Shown: piece by piece, positions 51,065-60,234 of the stretch
How positions within the stretch are numbered: the first letter of the stretch is position 1
Layout: each line of letters opens with the position of its first letter
Translations under genes and position numbers: made by a program
The notes under the pieces: model-generated
Seen by the model: only the letters and a program-made list of their open reading frames with translations
The model's database searches: none
Told to the model about the DNA's origin: nothing
From: Bacteroides sp.
Lineage (GTDB): Bacteria > Bacteroidota > Bacteroidia > Bacteroidales > Bacteroidaceae
DNA length: 64,000 nt
Direction: 5' to 3'
Assembly: GCA_015060765.1 (NCBI GenBank)
Contig: SUXW01000010.1
Location: forward strand, 1 to 64,000

Positions 51065-52963
51065 ATGAAGACGATATTCCGATTGCTGTGTGGATGGATG
51101 GCGATAGCCCTCACCACAGCCTGTTCCCACGAAGAACTGTTGCAGACAGAACCGGTGCAAAAGCCAGTAGCACAGAAAACAATTAGCGTAAAGGCCTATA
51201 CCCCCAGCGAGCAGGCTGCTACACGCCTTGCTTTCGAGGATAAAGGCGAGGATGGTTTGAAGCTCTCTTGGACGGCCGGTGATATCTTTACGGCGGTTAT
51301 AGGCGGAGAGAAAGTGATGTTTGCATACAATGAAAGTAGCAAGGAATTTACCGCTATTGTAAACGAAAGTGTAACCTTGACCGATGGCCTCAAAGCCTAC
51401 TATCCTGCCTACGATGGCGAAAGTTTCGAGATGGATTTATCCCAACAAACCGGTGCGCTGAATAGTGCCACCACCTATATGGAAGGTGCATACGATGCCA
51501 CCGCCCAAGCATTCAGGTTCACTCACTCCACCGCCATACTGAAGGTTGCGTTCAGCGGTTTGCCCCAAAATGCTGTGATTTCGTCCATCGCCGTTAGTGG
51601 GGGTGTTAATGTCACAATCTCCAATCCCAATGCAACAATAAGCAAGGATTCCATTTACATCAACTTACCCGCTATTCCGAAAGATGGCCAGCTGAAGTTT
51701 ATGGTAGAAACAGCTACTAGAGATGTTTATACCGCCACCAAGACGGTAACGGCCGAGGAGGGCATCCAGACAGGTGTTTACTATAACACTACTGTTGAGT
51801 TGCAAGAGGCTTGTTTGTTGCCTACGGGTGGTGCATTTTATGATGCTATTAGAGCAGTCGACGGATATAAAAATGCCACTTCCATTGTTTTCGAAGCAAA
51901 TGTTGCTGATGAAGCTCCTGCTACACGAAGCGATTCCAATTATACTATAGCTCTCGCCGGCAATGTGCTGACTATTTCCACCCCATTGTCCGAGTTTGTT
52001 TTCAATAAGGATTGTAATCTGATGTTTTCTTATTTGACTAATATCCAAAGCATAGACTTCGGTAATTGTGTTAATACGGCGAATGTAATCGATATGGGTA
52101 ATATGTTCAATACTTGCTCTGCTCTTACCTCGCTCGATTTGAGCAGCTTCAATACGGAGAGGGTAATAAATATGTCTTATATGTTTCAAGATTGCTCTTC
52201 GCTTACCTCGCTCAATGTAAGTAGCTTCAACACGTCGAATGTGATGTTTATGCATTATATGTTCAATAATTGCTCTTCGCTTACCTCGCTCGATTTGAGT
52301 AGCTTCGATACGGCGAATGTAACGGATATGTACAATATGTTCGATGGTTGCACAAAACTTACCTCGCTCAATTTGAGTAGCTTCAATACGGCGAAGGTAA
52401 CGAGTATGGGTTCTATGTTTAGTGGTTGCTCTGCTCTTACTTCACTCGATTTGAGTAACTTCAATACGGAGAAGGTAACGAATATGGGTTTTATGTTTTA
52501 TAAATGTTCTTCGCTTAAATCACTCAATTTGAGCAGCTTCAATACGTCGAATGTAGAGATTATGATTTCTATGTTTTATAATTGTTCTTCGCTTGAATCG
52601 CTCGATTTGAGTCGCTTCAATACGGCGAAAGTAGAGGCTATGAGCCATATGTTCGATAGTTGCTCTGCGCTTGAATCGCTCGATTTGAGCAGCTTCAATA
52701 CGGAGAAAGTAACGAGTATGTCTAATTTGTTTTCTGATTGCTATTCACTTACCTCGCTCGATTTAAGTAGCTTCGATTTTAGTCTGGTTACTGATTTTGA
52801 ATATATGTTTGATTATTTAGGTTCATCTGCCACCAATAAGCCGATACCGATATATGTTACCCAAGCGGGCTATGATATTCTAAAGAATAAAAAGACATAC
52901 CATACGTATTGTAATTTCCAATATGTGGATAAAGATGGTAATCCCTACTCTAATTTAAGATGA
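51065..52963 (+). CDS. BspA-like leucine-rich-repeat surface lipoprotein
   Basis: 632 residues. Signal peptide with lipobox TTAC (Cys20). Residues about 35-270 form a fimbrillin/Mfa-like beta domain (FEDKGEDGLKLSWTAGDIFT, FRFTHSTAILKVAFSGLP). A short region at 255-315 follows, then ten 26-residue BspA/DUF285 repeats (consensus SSLTSLDLSSFNTEKVTNM, Y-MF--C) from about 327 to 590. BspA-type proteins bind host or bacterial surfaces. It is the intact counterpart of the frameshifted gene at 45371 but carries a different repeat type. Confidence 0.9.
   Translation: MKTIFRLLCGWMAIALTTACSHEELLQTEPVQKPVAQKTISVKAYTPSEQAATRLAFEDKGEDGLKLSWTAGDIFTAVIGGEKVMFAYNESSKEFTAIVNESVTLTDGLKAYYPAYDGESFEMDLSQQTGALNSATTYMEGAYDATAQAFRFTHSTAILKVAFSGLPQNAVISSIAVSGGVNVTISNPNATISKDSIYINLPAIPKDGQLKFMVETATRDVYTATKTVTAEEGIQTGVYYNTTVELQEACLLPTGGAFYDAIRAVDGYKNATSIVFEANVADEAPATRSDSNYTIALAGNVLTISTPLSEFVFNKDCNLMFSYLTNIQSIDFGNCVNTANVIDMGNMFNTCSALTSLDLSSFNTERVINMSYMFQDCSSLTSLNVSSFNTSNVMFMHYMFNNCSSLTSLDLSSFDTANVTDMYNMFDGCTKLTSLNLSSFNTAKVTSMGSMFSGCSALTSLDLSNFNTEKVTNMGFMFYKCSSLKSLNLSSFNTSNVEIMISMFYNCSSLESLDLSRFNTAKVEAMSHMFDSCSALESLDLSSFNTEKVTSMSNLFSDCYSLTSLDLSSFDFSLVTDFEYMFDYLGSSATNKPIPIYVTQAGYDILKNKKTYHTYCNFQYVDKDGNPYSNLR
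52045..52830 (+). repeat. Ten tandem 78-bp repeats inside the BspA-like gene
   Basis: Each unit is 78 bp (26 residues), seen from the spacing of CGCTCGATTTGAG-like words at 52131, 52209 and 52287. DNA identity between neighbours is high, so the copy number could change by recombination. Confidence 0.85.
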
Positions 52964-52990
52964 TTTGCCCACCGATAATTAAATGTGTAT

Positions 52991-53022
52991 CAAGCTGCTT
53001 CCCCACGGAGGCAGCTTTTTTT
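52991..53022 (+). terminator. Dispersed hairpin element, full copy 6
   Basis: CAAGCTGCTTCC, CCAC, GGAGGCAGCTT, TTTTTTG. It terminates the BspA-like gene. Confidence 0.88.
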
Positions 53023-53297
53023 GATGTCATACCCTAGAATTTTACTATGAAAAGTTGAATTTTTACCCGATGTAGCAAAATCGAAAGAAAATGTAACGTA
53101 ATTGAAAAAAAACACGAGGTGTTACACCGTGTAACGCTTTTTTTATTGATATGACACACGAATCTGTAACGCTTTTTCTTATTATTATATCAATTTATAT
53201 ATTTAATTTTGCGGTGAGGTCGGGCTGTTGTGGCCGGACTACTATTATTAACTTGCGCCAAACCAAAATAGGATGACGCACAAAAAAAACATTAATT
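53023..53297. other. Intergenic region before the unknown gene pair
   Basis: No gene. It holds a dyad GTTACACCGTGTAAC (about 53114-53128) followed by GCTTTTTTT, terminator-like, with a second GTAACGCTTTTTCTT word at 53166. A leader hairpin GTCGGGC/GGCCGGAC (about 53220-53240) follows the promoter of the next gene. Confidence 0.6.
53204..53211 (+). promoter_or_regulatory. Promoter -7 element of the unknown pair
   Basis: TAATTTTG, about 87 nt before the ATG at 53298. Confidence 0.5.
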
Positions 53298-53573
53298 ATG
53301 TTCAACCTCTTAAAAAAACTTTTCAAAGTAAAAGAAAAGACAGTCAAAGTAAGCGACATCGTAGCTTACGCAAAACATCAACCCCTTTACAACAATGTGT
53401 TACTCATTTCTGCTCTACTGGACCGATTGGGCCATTCGGAAGCATCCTACGAAATAGAGGAGCATTTCAAGAACTACACCACTTTTATAGTGAAAAATTA
53501 TGGTACAATGATAGGTGAAGTCAATCTACCCGACAGTTCCCAATTAGATAAATCCGACAATCATGAAGATTAA
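53298..53573 (+). CDS. Unknown small protein, first of a pair
   Basis: 91 residues: MFNLLKKLFKVKEKTVKVSD, IVAYAKHQPLYNNVLLISAL, LDRLGHSEASYEIEEHFKNY. Mixed helical, soluble, no signal peptide or known motif. It overlaps the next gene by 11 nt, so the two probably work together. I do not recognise it. Confidence 0.65.
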   Translation: MFNLLKKLFKVKEKTVKVSDIVAYAKHQPLYNNVLLISALLDRLGHSEASYEIEEHFKNYTTFIVKNYGTMIGEVNLPDSSQLDKSDNHED

Positions 53574-53961
53574 ACAGTTTATCAACTACGGAACCATCAT
53601 TGATAAGATGGAGGGGACTATACACATAGGTCCGCAAGGCAGCAGAATACAAGCCATAGAACATACAGCGGTAAACCAGACAGCAAACGAAAAGACACAT
53701 TCATTCAGGAACATCGTGCAATATCCTGATGCCGATGAACTGATAGCACGTCTGCACCAACTGATTGACGGATCACAAGGAGCCGACGTGGGATGCGTAC
53801 TTCTTCATTGCAAACTGCATAATTACTTGAAACGAACACCTACCCTGCAGGAATTCCGCTCGGAGTTCCAACTGATGGGCACGTGGAAATCGATACAGAA
53901 ATACATGAACGAAAACAACCTGAATGCGTTGGGAAGAGCCAACAGTATAATTGTTTTCTGA
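53563..53961 (+). CDS. Unknown protein, second of a pair
   Basis: 132 residues: MKIKQFINYGTIIDKMEGTI, HIGPQGSRIQAIEHTAVNQT, then a helical C-terminal part (DADELIARLHQLIDGSQGAD, LHNYLKRTPTLQEFRSEFQL). The beginning resembles short N-terminal peptides of Bacteroides accessory proteins that start with an INNGTI-like segment. No function can be assigned. It ends with NNLNALGRANSIIVF and is followed by a strong hairpin. Confidence 0.65.
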   Translation: MKIKQFINYGTIIDKMEGTIHIGPQGSRIQAIEHTAVNQTANEKTHSFRNIVQYPDADELIARLHQLIDGSQGADVGCVLLHCKLHNYLKRTPTLQEFRSEFQLMGTWKSIQKYMNENNLNALGRANSIIVF

Positions 53962-53998
53962 AATAAAGGAAGGAATATGCCAACCTTCCGGTAGCTTT

Positions 53999-54034
53999 TG
54001 GTAGACAAAGGTAGACACCTACTTTTGTCTACCA
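53999..54034 (+). terminator. GGTAGACA hairpin after the unknown pair
   Basis: GGTAGACAAAGGTAG (53999 onward) pairs with CTACTTTTGTCTACC (ending 54034) with one mismatch; ATTATTTTTTGG follows. Each arm carries two GGTAG words, recalling the repeated-word arrays at 1663-1845 and 44821-45004. Confidence 0.75.
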
Positions 54035-54065
54035 TTATTTTTTGGAAAACGGCTCATTCACACCC

Positions 54066-54073
54066 TACTTTTG
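54066..54073 (+). promoter_or_regulatory. Orphan promoter-like -7 element
   Basis: TACTTTTG, in the right orientation for a plus transcript of about 100 nt ending at the 54142-54178 hairpin. No protein gene follows. It could drive a small RNA or be a relic. Confidence 0.35.
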
Positions 54074-54141
54074 CAACGACAACAAACTATATTTCTAACC
54101 GGGCAGATGGGACTGGTCGCCCGAAGCCTTTGGGGAATAGA

Positions 54142-54178
54142 CAAAAAAAGAAGTGCCTCATGTGTATGGGGCACTTCT
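54142..54178 (-). terminator. Terminator of the DUF4837 gene
   Basis: AGAAGTGCC (54149-54157) pairs with GGCACTTCT (54170-54178), and the minus strand continues with seven T. It lies 12 nt after the stop codon. Confidence 0.85.
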
Positions 54179-54189
54179 GCTATATCGCA

Positions 54190-55257
54190 TCAACGGGCGG
54201 TAGTGTCGGACTTTTCTTCCGTCATCCCCGCTCCTACTACAATCTCTTCTATCTGATGTTCCTGCGGCAAAGTCAAGGTGTAAAGGGCGGCTTCCAACTG
54301 ACGCATGAGGTTGCGCTTCATCTTTTCGGGGGCGTAGACAAAGCCTTCGACTACCACTACCCGACCATTGGGACGGTCTACACGGGCATGGGAGACAAAC
54401 GGGCCACCCATCATGTCGCCTTCCATTTCCCATAAGCCACGGGCTTCGAAGGCATATTCATTGCGCACGTTAATGTCGGCCACTTCTACAAAGGCAGAAT
54501 CGGCAGTGGTCATGTACATACCTTCCTGTGCACCGGGGATGTTGATCTTCATCACCGAGTCGCGCTTGTGGATGAAGTATTCTTTGGTGAAGGTGTCCTT
54601 GTCGGTGTAGGGATAGGAATATATCACGAAGTTGAGGTCGGCCGTAGCACGATTAGTAGATGCCCACAAGAAATCCTTGCCCACTTTGTAGTTCTGCAAA
54701 TCGGTAGGAATCCATACATCGCATCCAAAGAGGCTGCCCACCTTGGTAGAAATCAAATCGTTATGTTTCTTCTTCAGAGAGACTATCTGCCGATTCATTT
54801 CCGACTTGGTGAAGAAATCCAGAATCACTTGGCCGTTCTTTTCCACATATTCGGCAAACGAGGCCTCATCGGGTGCCTGGATGGTCATAATCATCTGCGG
54901 AGAAGCGTAGGCATCGCGGGTGTACTTCAACTTGGGCTGGGTATAGATGGGTTGGATATCGGCCACAATGATGTTGCGGAAGATGCGCATGGTACGGTCG
55001 AAATGGTTAGGCCCAATCTGCGAGATACGGAACGAGCGTTCGGGTTGCGGAAGTCCGGGTACATCGGTATCGAGTACACCAAAGAGGGCGCGTCCGGCCG
55101 GACGGTTCTCCCACATATCCTTATCCATCACCACCAACATTTCGTAAGGATTACCACTGGAAGTGGGGGTAAACAGGCTCTTGCCTCCTTTCTTGCACGA
55201 CGGCAATACCAACATGGCCATCAGCAACAGACTGAAATAAAATGCAATTCTTTTCAT
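54190..55257 (-). CDS. DUF4837 lipoprotein
   Basis: 355 residues with signal peptide and lipobox LPSC (Cys21). Conserved-looking stretches: GNPYEMLVVMDKDMWENRPA, GRALFGVLDTDVPGLPQPER, SFRISQIGPNHFDRTMRIFR, RGLWEMEGDMMGGPFVSHAR. It fits DUF4837, an uncharacterised Bacteroidetes family. It follows rlmN by 6 nt. Confidence 0.88.
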   Translation of the reverse strand: MKRIAFYFSLLLMAMLVLPSCKKGGKSLFTPTSSGNPYEMLVVMDKDMWENRPAGRALFGVLDTDVPGLPQPERSFRISQIGPNHFDRTMRIFRNIIVADIQPIYTQPKLKYTRDAYASPQMIMTIQAPDEASFAEYVEKNGQVILDFFTKSEMNRQIVSLKKKHNDLISTKVGSLFGCDVWIPTDLQNYKVGKDFLWASTNRATADLNFVIYSYPYTDKDTFTKEYFIHKRDSVMKINIPGAQEGMYMTTADSAFVEVADINVRNEYAFEARGLWEMEGDMMGGPFVSHARVDRPNGRVVVVEGFVYAPEKMKRNLMRQLEAALYTLTLPQEHQIEEIVVGAGMTEEKSDTTAR

Positions 55258-55263
55258 AATTCT

Positions 55264-56325
55264 CTATTTTTCTTGATCTTGTTTCTTGTTCTTCTCTTCC
55301 TGCTGCTTGGCGGTGGAAAGCATACCGCAAGCGGCAAAAATGTCCTCGCCACGCGAAGCACGGATGGTGGCAAACACACCGTGATGGGTGAGGTAATCGC
55401 GGAAAGCAACGATGTGCTCCATATCGGTTCCTTCGAGGTCTACACCGGGAATGGCATGAAAACGGATAAGGTTCATGCGACATTCGATTCCCCTGAGCAG
55501 ACGCACGATTTCCTTGGCATAGACTAACGAATCGTTCACTCCCTTGAACAGAATGTACTCGAACGAAAGGCGGCGCTGACCGGTAAAATCGTACCGGCTG
55601 AGCACTTCGACGATATCGGCTATCGAGAAGGCTTTCTCGGCAGGCATCAGTTCGCGACGCTGGGCGGGAACGGGACTATGCATGCTGATGGCCAGATGGC
55701 AGTCGCTCTCGTTGAGGAAGCGTTCCAACCCTTTCTTCAGACCGACCGACGACACGGTGATGCGCTTGGGACTCCAGCCGTATCCGTAATCGGAAGTGAG
55801 AATTTCGAGTACCTTCAACACTTCGTCGAGATTGTCGAACGGTTCACCCATACCCATAAACACCACATTGGTCAATGTGTTTCGCTCGGGAATGGAAAAA
55901 ATTTGGTTTAATATCTGATTGGCAGTCAGGTTGGCGGTGTAGCCTTGCTTGCCGGTCATACAAAACTTGCAGTTCATCTTGCAACCTACCTGCGAGGATA
56001 CACACAGGGTGGCGCGATCGGCATCGGGGATATAGACCGCCTCCACAAAATCGTGGGAAGGAGTCTGGAAAAGATACTTCACGGTGCCGTCGACCGAGCG
56101 CATGGCTTCTACAGGAGCCGACGCACCCACTTCGTAAGCAGCCCCCAAAGCTTCGCGATGCTTCAAGGAGAGATTGGTCATCTCGTCGATGGAGGAGACT
56201 TTCTTGTCGTACAACCAGGAAGCTATCTGTTTGGCGGCAAACTTCGGCATCCCCAAATTGGCGGTTATCTGCTGAAGTTCGTACAATGTCTTTCCCAATA
56301 AAGCGGTTTTGCTAATTATATTCAT
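55264..56325 (-). CDS. rlmN: 23S rRNA (adenine-2503-C2)-methyltransferase RlmN
   Basis: 353 residues, radical SAM. Fe-S cysteines Cys115, Cys119 and Cys122 in QVGCKMNCKFCMTGKQG; GMGEPFDN; a late Cys in IFAACGM (about 336) that forms the methylene adduct. It methylates A2503 of 23S rRNA and A37 of some tRNAs. It shares a divergent promoter region with the GT/DUF4922 gene. Confidence 0.96.
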   Translation of the reverse strand: MNIISKTALLGKTLYELQQITANLGMPKFAAKQIASWLYDKKVSSIDEMTNLSLKHREALGAAYEVGASAPVEAMRSVDGTVKYLFQTPSHDFVEAVYIPDADRATLCVSSQVGCKMNCKFCMTGKQGYTANLTANQILNQIFSIPERNTLTNVVFMGMGEPFDNLDEVLKVLEILTSDYGYGWSPKRITVSSVGLKKGLERFLNESDCHLAISMHSPVPAQRRELMPAEKAFSIADIVEVLSRYDFTGQRRLSFEYILFKGVNDSLVYAKEIVRLLRGIECRMNLIRFHAIPGVDLEGTDMEHIVAFRDYLTHHGVFATIRASRGEDIFAACGMLSTAKQQEEKNKKQDQEK

Positions 56326-56346
56326 TTTTCTCTATCATTAAACGTA

Positions 56347-56354
56347 CAAAGGTA
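56347..56354 (-). promoter_or_regulatory. Promoter -7 element of rlmN
   Basis: Minus strand TACCTTTG, 22 nt before the rlmN ATG. Confidence 0.65.
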
Positions 56355-56376
56355 TACAAAATTAAGATATAATACT

Positions 56377-56384
56377 TATATTTG
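56377..56384 (+). promoter_or_regulatory. Promoter -7 element of the GT/DUF4922 operon
   Basis: TATATTTG, 28 nt before ATG 56412. This makes a start at 56382 impossible. Confidence 0.65.
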
Positions 56385-56411
56385 CAATCATTATTATTAA
56401 TTTTTAGAACT

Positions 56412-58916
56412 ATGAATAAAACAATTACCTGCTTTGTGCCCTATGCAGACGAAGCATCTACAAGAAGAACACTTTCTGCTTTAAGACAAAGCTGCTCTGT
56501 AAAGGATATCTATCTGCTTTCAAACAATCCGGAAAGCAAACAATTGGATGGATACCCTATCCTGACCATCGATTCATTCAACAGTACGTATATGCTGGAA
56601 CAAATGGTGTTCCATACTGATACCGACCATGTATTGCTATATACACAGACTTCGCCATTGGAATTGGGATACAAGGCGCTGGAACGTATGTGTGCCCACT
56701 TGAGCGATTCGTGCGGACTGGTGTATGCCGACTATCAGGAATGGAAAGACGGAAAGTTGGAAAAGCATCCGGTCATCGACTACCAGCCGGGTAGCGTACG
56801 CGATGACTTCGACTTCGGTCCGCTGCTCCTGTTCCAAGCCAGATGGTTGAGAGCCGGACTGGCCGACATCAAGAAGGGAAAATACACCATGAATGCGGCC
56901 CTGTTTGACAGTCCCGATGCAGGCAACTACCAACATGCAGCCCTGTATGCCGTTCGCTTGTTCATATCAAGAAACGGAAACATACAGCACATCAAGGAGT
57001 ATCTGTATACTCAGGTGGAAGAAGACTTGCGACTGTCGGGCGAAAAGCAGTTCGACTATGTGAATCCACGCAACCGGGAAGTGCAGATAGAAATGGAAAA
57101 GGCCTTTACGCTGCATCTGAAGGACTTGAAAGCCGACATCATGCAGGGAAAGACAATTGCCGATTTCAAGGAGAGTGACTTTGCCATCGAAGCATCGGTC
57201 ATCATCCCTGTAAGGAACCGGGTGAGAACCATCAAGGATGCCATTGAATCGGTGTTACAACAAAAGACAAAGTTCCCATTCAACCTGATAGTGGTGGACA
57301 ACCATTCTACCGATGGTACCACGGAGGTCATTGCCGGTTATGGGGCGGATAAACGCGTGATACACATCCAGCCGGAACGGAATGATTTGGGCATCGGAGG
57401 ATGTTGGGACATGGCGGTGAACCACCCTGCCTGCGGACGATTTGCCGTGCAACTGGACAGCGACGACCTGTATAGCAGTGAACATACCCTGCAGAAGATA
57501 GTGGACGGATTCTACAAACAGAAATGTGCCATGCTGATAGGATCCTACCGCATTACCGACTTTGAACTGAACACACTTCCTCCGGGACTGATTGACCATC
57601 GCGAATGGACGGACACCAACGGACAGAACAATGCCTTGCGCATCAACGGGCTGGGAGCTCCACGAGCTTTCTATACTCCCATTCTACGCGAAACAGGGGT
57701 ACCCAACGTAAGCTACGGAGAAGATTATGCACTAGGACTGGCCATCTCGAGAAAGTACAAGATAGGACGTATCTACGAGGAACTGTATCTGTGCCGCCGA
57801 TGGGAAGGCAACTCGGATGCCGCACTCGACATAGAACGCATCAACCGGAACAATTGGTACAAGGACAGTCTGCGCACCAATGAACTGATACAGCGCATGG
57901 ACCAAAACAACCGATTGGGATGCAAGAACAACGGGGAAGAAGCGGAAGAATTCATCGAAAAGCAATTGAAGGAATGGGAAATGGCTGCCAAGAACCACCA
58001 GGAACTGGAAACGAAAGTCAAGGTACGCAAAGAACAGATCAAGGGATTTGAATTCAACGTGCAGTTCAACCCCAACCGCATAGCTTCGACCAATGCCAAG
58101 ACCGACAAAGAAAGCATTGACCGCCGTCCCTGCTTTCTGTGTGCAGAGAACCAACCGAAAGAACAGAAACGACTTGAAATCTATTACGATATAGACTTGT
58201 GCCTGAACCCCTATCCTATCTTACCCAAACATATCACCATTCCGTCTAAAGAACATACGAAACAGAACCTGAAGGACTGCATCGACAGGTATTGGGATGT
58301 GATAGGCAGAATACCCGACGGATTTGCCTTGTTCTACAACGGACCGTGTTGCGGCGCTTCGGCACCCGACCACTTCCATTTCCAGGGAGCGCGACAGAAG
58401 GACATTCCGCTGGTTGCAGCCTACGACCAACTGGAAAAGAAGAAACTGATGACAACGTTCGAAAACTACGGGGAAGAGGTGAAGAACATTTACACCACTT
58501 GCGAAAGTACGCTTTATTATATAGACAACTATGTATGCCCCTTGTTCGCCATCGAATCGAAAGGCGACAGAGTGGACGAAATGGCTGAAAAACTGTGCAA
58601 GTTCCTTCCGAAGAAGAAGGAAGAAAAGGAACCGATGGTCAACGTATTCATCTGGGAAAAGACAGACGATTCCACCACCTGCGCACTGGTGATTCCACGA
58701 AGCAAGCACCGTCCCGACTGCTACAGCGCGGAAGGAGAAGGAAAAATGCTTGTCAGCCCGGGAGCACTCGATATGGCAGGTATCCTTGTTACTCCACGTG
58801 AAGAGGACTTCCAGAAAATCAACGCGGCCAACATCGAAGGAATTATCCGGGAAGTGGGTATCCCGTTCGAGGAAGCCGAGGACATCGTAAAAAACATGCT
58901 AAAGCAAAAGAAATGA
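56412..58916 (+). CDS. Glycosyltransferase fused to a DUF4922 phosphorylase-like domain
   Basis: 834 residues. Domain 1 (1-250) resembles a degenerate GT-A fold ([34 protein letters not shown]). Domain 2 (about 260-490) is a GT2 enzyme: [46 protein letters not shown] (DXD-like), [20 protein letters not shown]. Domain 3 (about 550-834) is DUF4922, related to the HIT/GalT phosphorylase group: [16 protein letters not shown] near 569 and [13 protein letters not shown] near 653. So one chain may join sugar transfer with nucleotide-sugar breakdown. First gene of an operon with SpoIID-like and AmpG-like genes; overlaps the next by 4 nt. Confidence 0.87.
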   Translation: MNKTITCFVPYADEASTRRTLSALRQSCSVKDIYLLSNNPESKQLDGYPILTIDSFNSTYMLEQMVFHTDTDHVLLYTQTSPLELGYKALERMCAHLSDSCGLVYADYQEWKDGKLEKHPVIDYQPGSVRDDFDFGPLLLFQARWLRAGLADIKKGKYTMNAALFDSPDAGNYQHAALYAVRLFISRNGNIQHIKEYLYTQVEEDLRLSGEKQFDYVNPRNREVQIEMEKAFTLHLKDLKADIMQGKTIADFKESDFAIEASVIIPVRNRVRTIKDAIESVLQQKTKFPFNLIVVDNHSTDGTTEVIAGYGADKRVIHIQPERNDLGIGGCWDMAVNHPACGRFAVQLDSDDLYSSEHTLQKIVDGFYKQKCAMLIGSYRITDFELNTLPPGLIDHREWTDTNGQNNALRINGLGAPRAFYTPILRETGVPNVSYGEDYALGLAISRKYKIGRIYEELYLCRRWEGNSDAALDIERINRNNWYKDSLRTNELIQRMDQNNRLGCKNNGEEAEEFIEKQLKEWEMAAKNHQELETKVKVRKEQIKGFEFNVQFNPNRIASTNAKTDKESIDRRPCFLCAENQPKEQKRLEIYYDIDLCLNPYPILPKHITIPSKEHTKQNLKDCIDRYWDVIGRIPDGFALFYNGPCCGASAPDHFHFQGARQKDIPLVAAYDQLEKKKLMTTFENYGEEVKNIYTTCESTLYYIDNYVCPLFAIESKGDRVDEMAEKLCKFLPKKKEEKEPMVNVFIWEKTDDSTTCALVIPRSKHRPDCYSAEGEGKMLVSPGALDMAGILVTPREEDFQKINAANIEGIIREVGIPFEEAEDIVKNMLKQKK

Positions 58917-60229
58917 AAGAACCTGAAATCAGTGTCGGTATTGTAAGCGCGCAAGAGTTACACTTCACGCTGAACGGATTCTTCTCCGCCAAAGGGAAAG
59001 ATGTGTGCGGCAAGCAGACGGTTTCCTTCGACGAAGGAGGTATCCGATGGGACGATATGCTATACAAAGAACTCACCTTTGTGCCCCTGAAGGAGAAGAA
59101 CAGTTTCTCCTTGCACGGGGTTACCATCGGCATCCATTTCCATTGGGAAAGACAAGAAACGCAATGCTTTACCGGAACGTTAAAACTGGTGGTGGACGAA
59201 GGGAAGATTACAGCAATCAATCTGTTGCCAGTGGAAGACTACCTGGTGAGTGTCATCTCATCGGAAATGAGTGCTACCTCCTCCCTCGAATTCTTGAAGG
59301 CGCACGCGGTTATCTCTCGAAGCTGGTTGTTTGCACAAATGGAGAAACGGAAGCATCTGGAAAACAAAGATACGGGATTCTTCTCCTTCATCAAGACCGA
59401 GAAGGAATACATCCGGTGGTACGACCGCGAAGACCATACCCTGTTTGATGTATGCGCCGACGACCATTGCCAACGGTACCAAGGAATCACCAAAGCATCG
59501 AGTCCTACCGTCAGAGAGGCAGTAAAGGCCACCCGGGGACAATTGCTGATGTACCAGGACAAAGTATGCGACGCACGTTTCTCGAAATGCTGCGGGGGAG
59601 TTACAGAAGAGTTTGGATGCTGTTGGGAAGACAAAGACTACCCGTACCTGAAAGCAGTACGCGATGCAGGCAAAGAAGAGGGAGCTCACCTACCCGATCT
59701 GACCCGCGAAGAGGAAGCCGAACAATGGATACGCCAGGAACCCGCTTCTTTCTGCAACACGGACAACCGGCAGGTGCTGTCGCAGATATTGAACCACTTC
59801 GATCAGGAGACCACCCAATTCTACCGTTGGAAAGTGCGATATACACAAGAAGAATTGAGCGAGCTGATCTGTAGGAAGACTTCGGACAACTACGGACAGA
59901 TCATCGACCTGATTCCCGTGGAAAGAGGAAAATCGGGACGTATCAGCAAACTGAAGATTGTGGGTAGCAAGAAGACACTCATCATCGGCAAAGAACTGGA
60001 AATAAGACGAATTTTATCCGAGACCCATTTGTTCAGTTCGGCTTTCATCGTAGACAAAGGAGAAACGAAGGAAGGCGTACCCCAATGGTTTGTCCTGACA
60101 GGAGCCGGATGGGGACATGGAGTGGGCCTCTGCCAGATTGGAGCTGCCGTTATGGGCAATAAGGGATATACCTACGACGAAATTTTAACTCACTATTACA
60201 GCAACGCGGAAATCCGCCAGCTTTATTGA
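58913..60229 (+). CDS. SpoIID/LytB domain protein
   Basis: 438 residues. SpoIID features: [64 protein letters not shown], and [19 protein letters not shown] near 396-414. SpoIID proteins are lytic transglycosylases or amidase enhancers acting on peptidoglycan. No signal peptide is visible at the start ([16 protein letters not shown]), so the export route is unclear. Sits between the DUF4922 fusion and an AmpG-like permease. Confidence 0.9.
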   Translation: MKEPEISVGIVSAQELHFTLNGFFSAKGKDVCGKQTVSFDEGGIRWDDMLYKELTFVPLKEKNSFSLHGVTIGIHFHWERQETQCFTGTLKLVVDEGKITAINLLPVEDYLVSVISSEMSATSSLEFLKAHAVISRSWLFAQMEKRKHLENKDTGFFSFIKTEKEYIRWYDREDHTLFDVCADDHCQRYQGITKASSPTVREAVKATRGQLLMYQDKVCDARFSKCCGGVTEEFGCCWEDKDYPYLKAVRDAGKEEGAHLPDLTREEEAEQWIRQEPASFCNTDNRQVLSQILNHFDQETTQFYRWKVRYTQEELSELICRKTSDNYGQIIDLIPVERGKSGRISKLKIVGSKKTLIIGKELEIRRILSETHLFSSAFIVDKGETKEGVPQWFVLTGAGWGHGVGLCQIGAAVMGNKGYTYDEILTHYYSNAEIRQLY

Positions 60230-60234
60230 CCATT

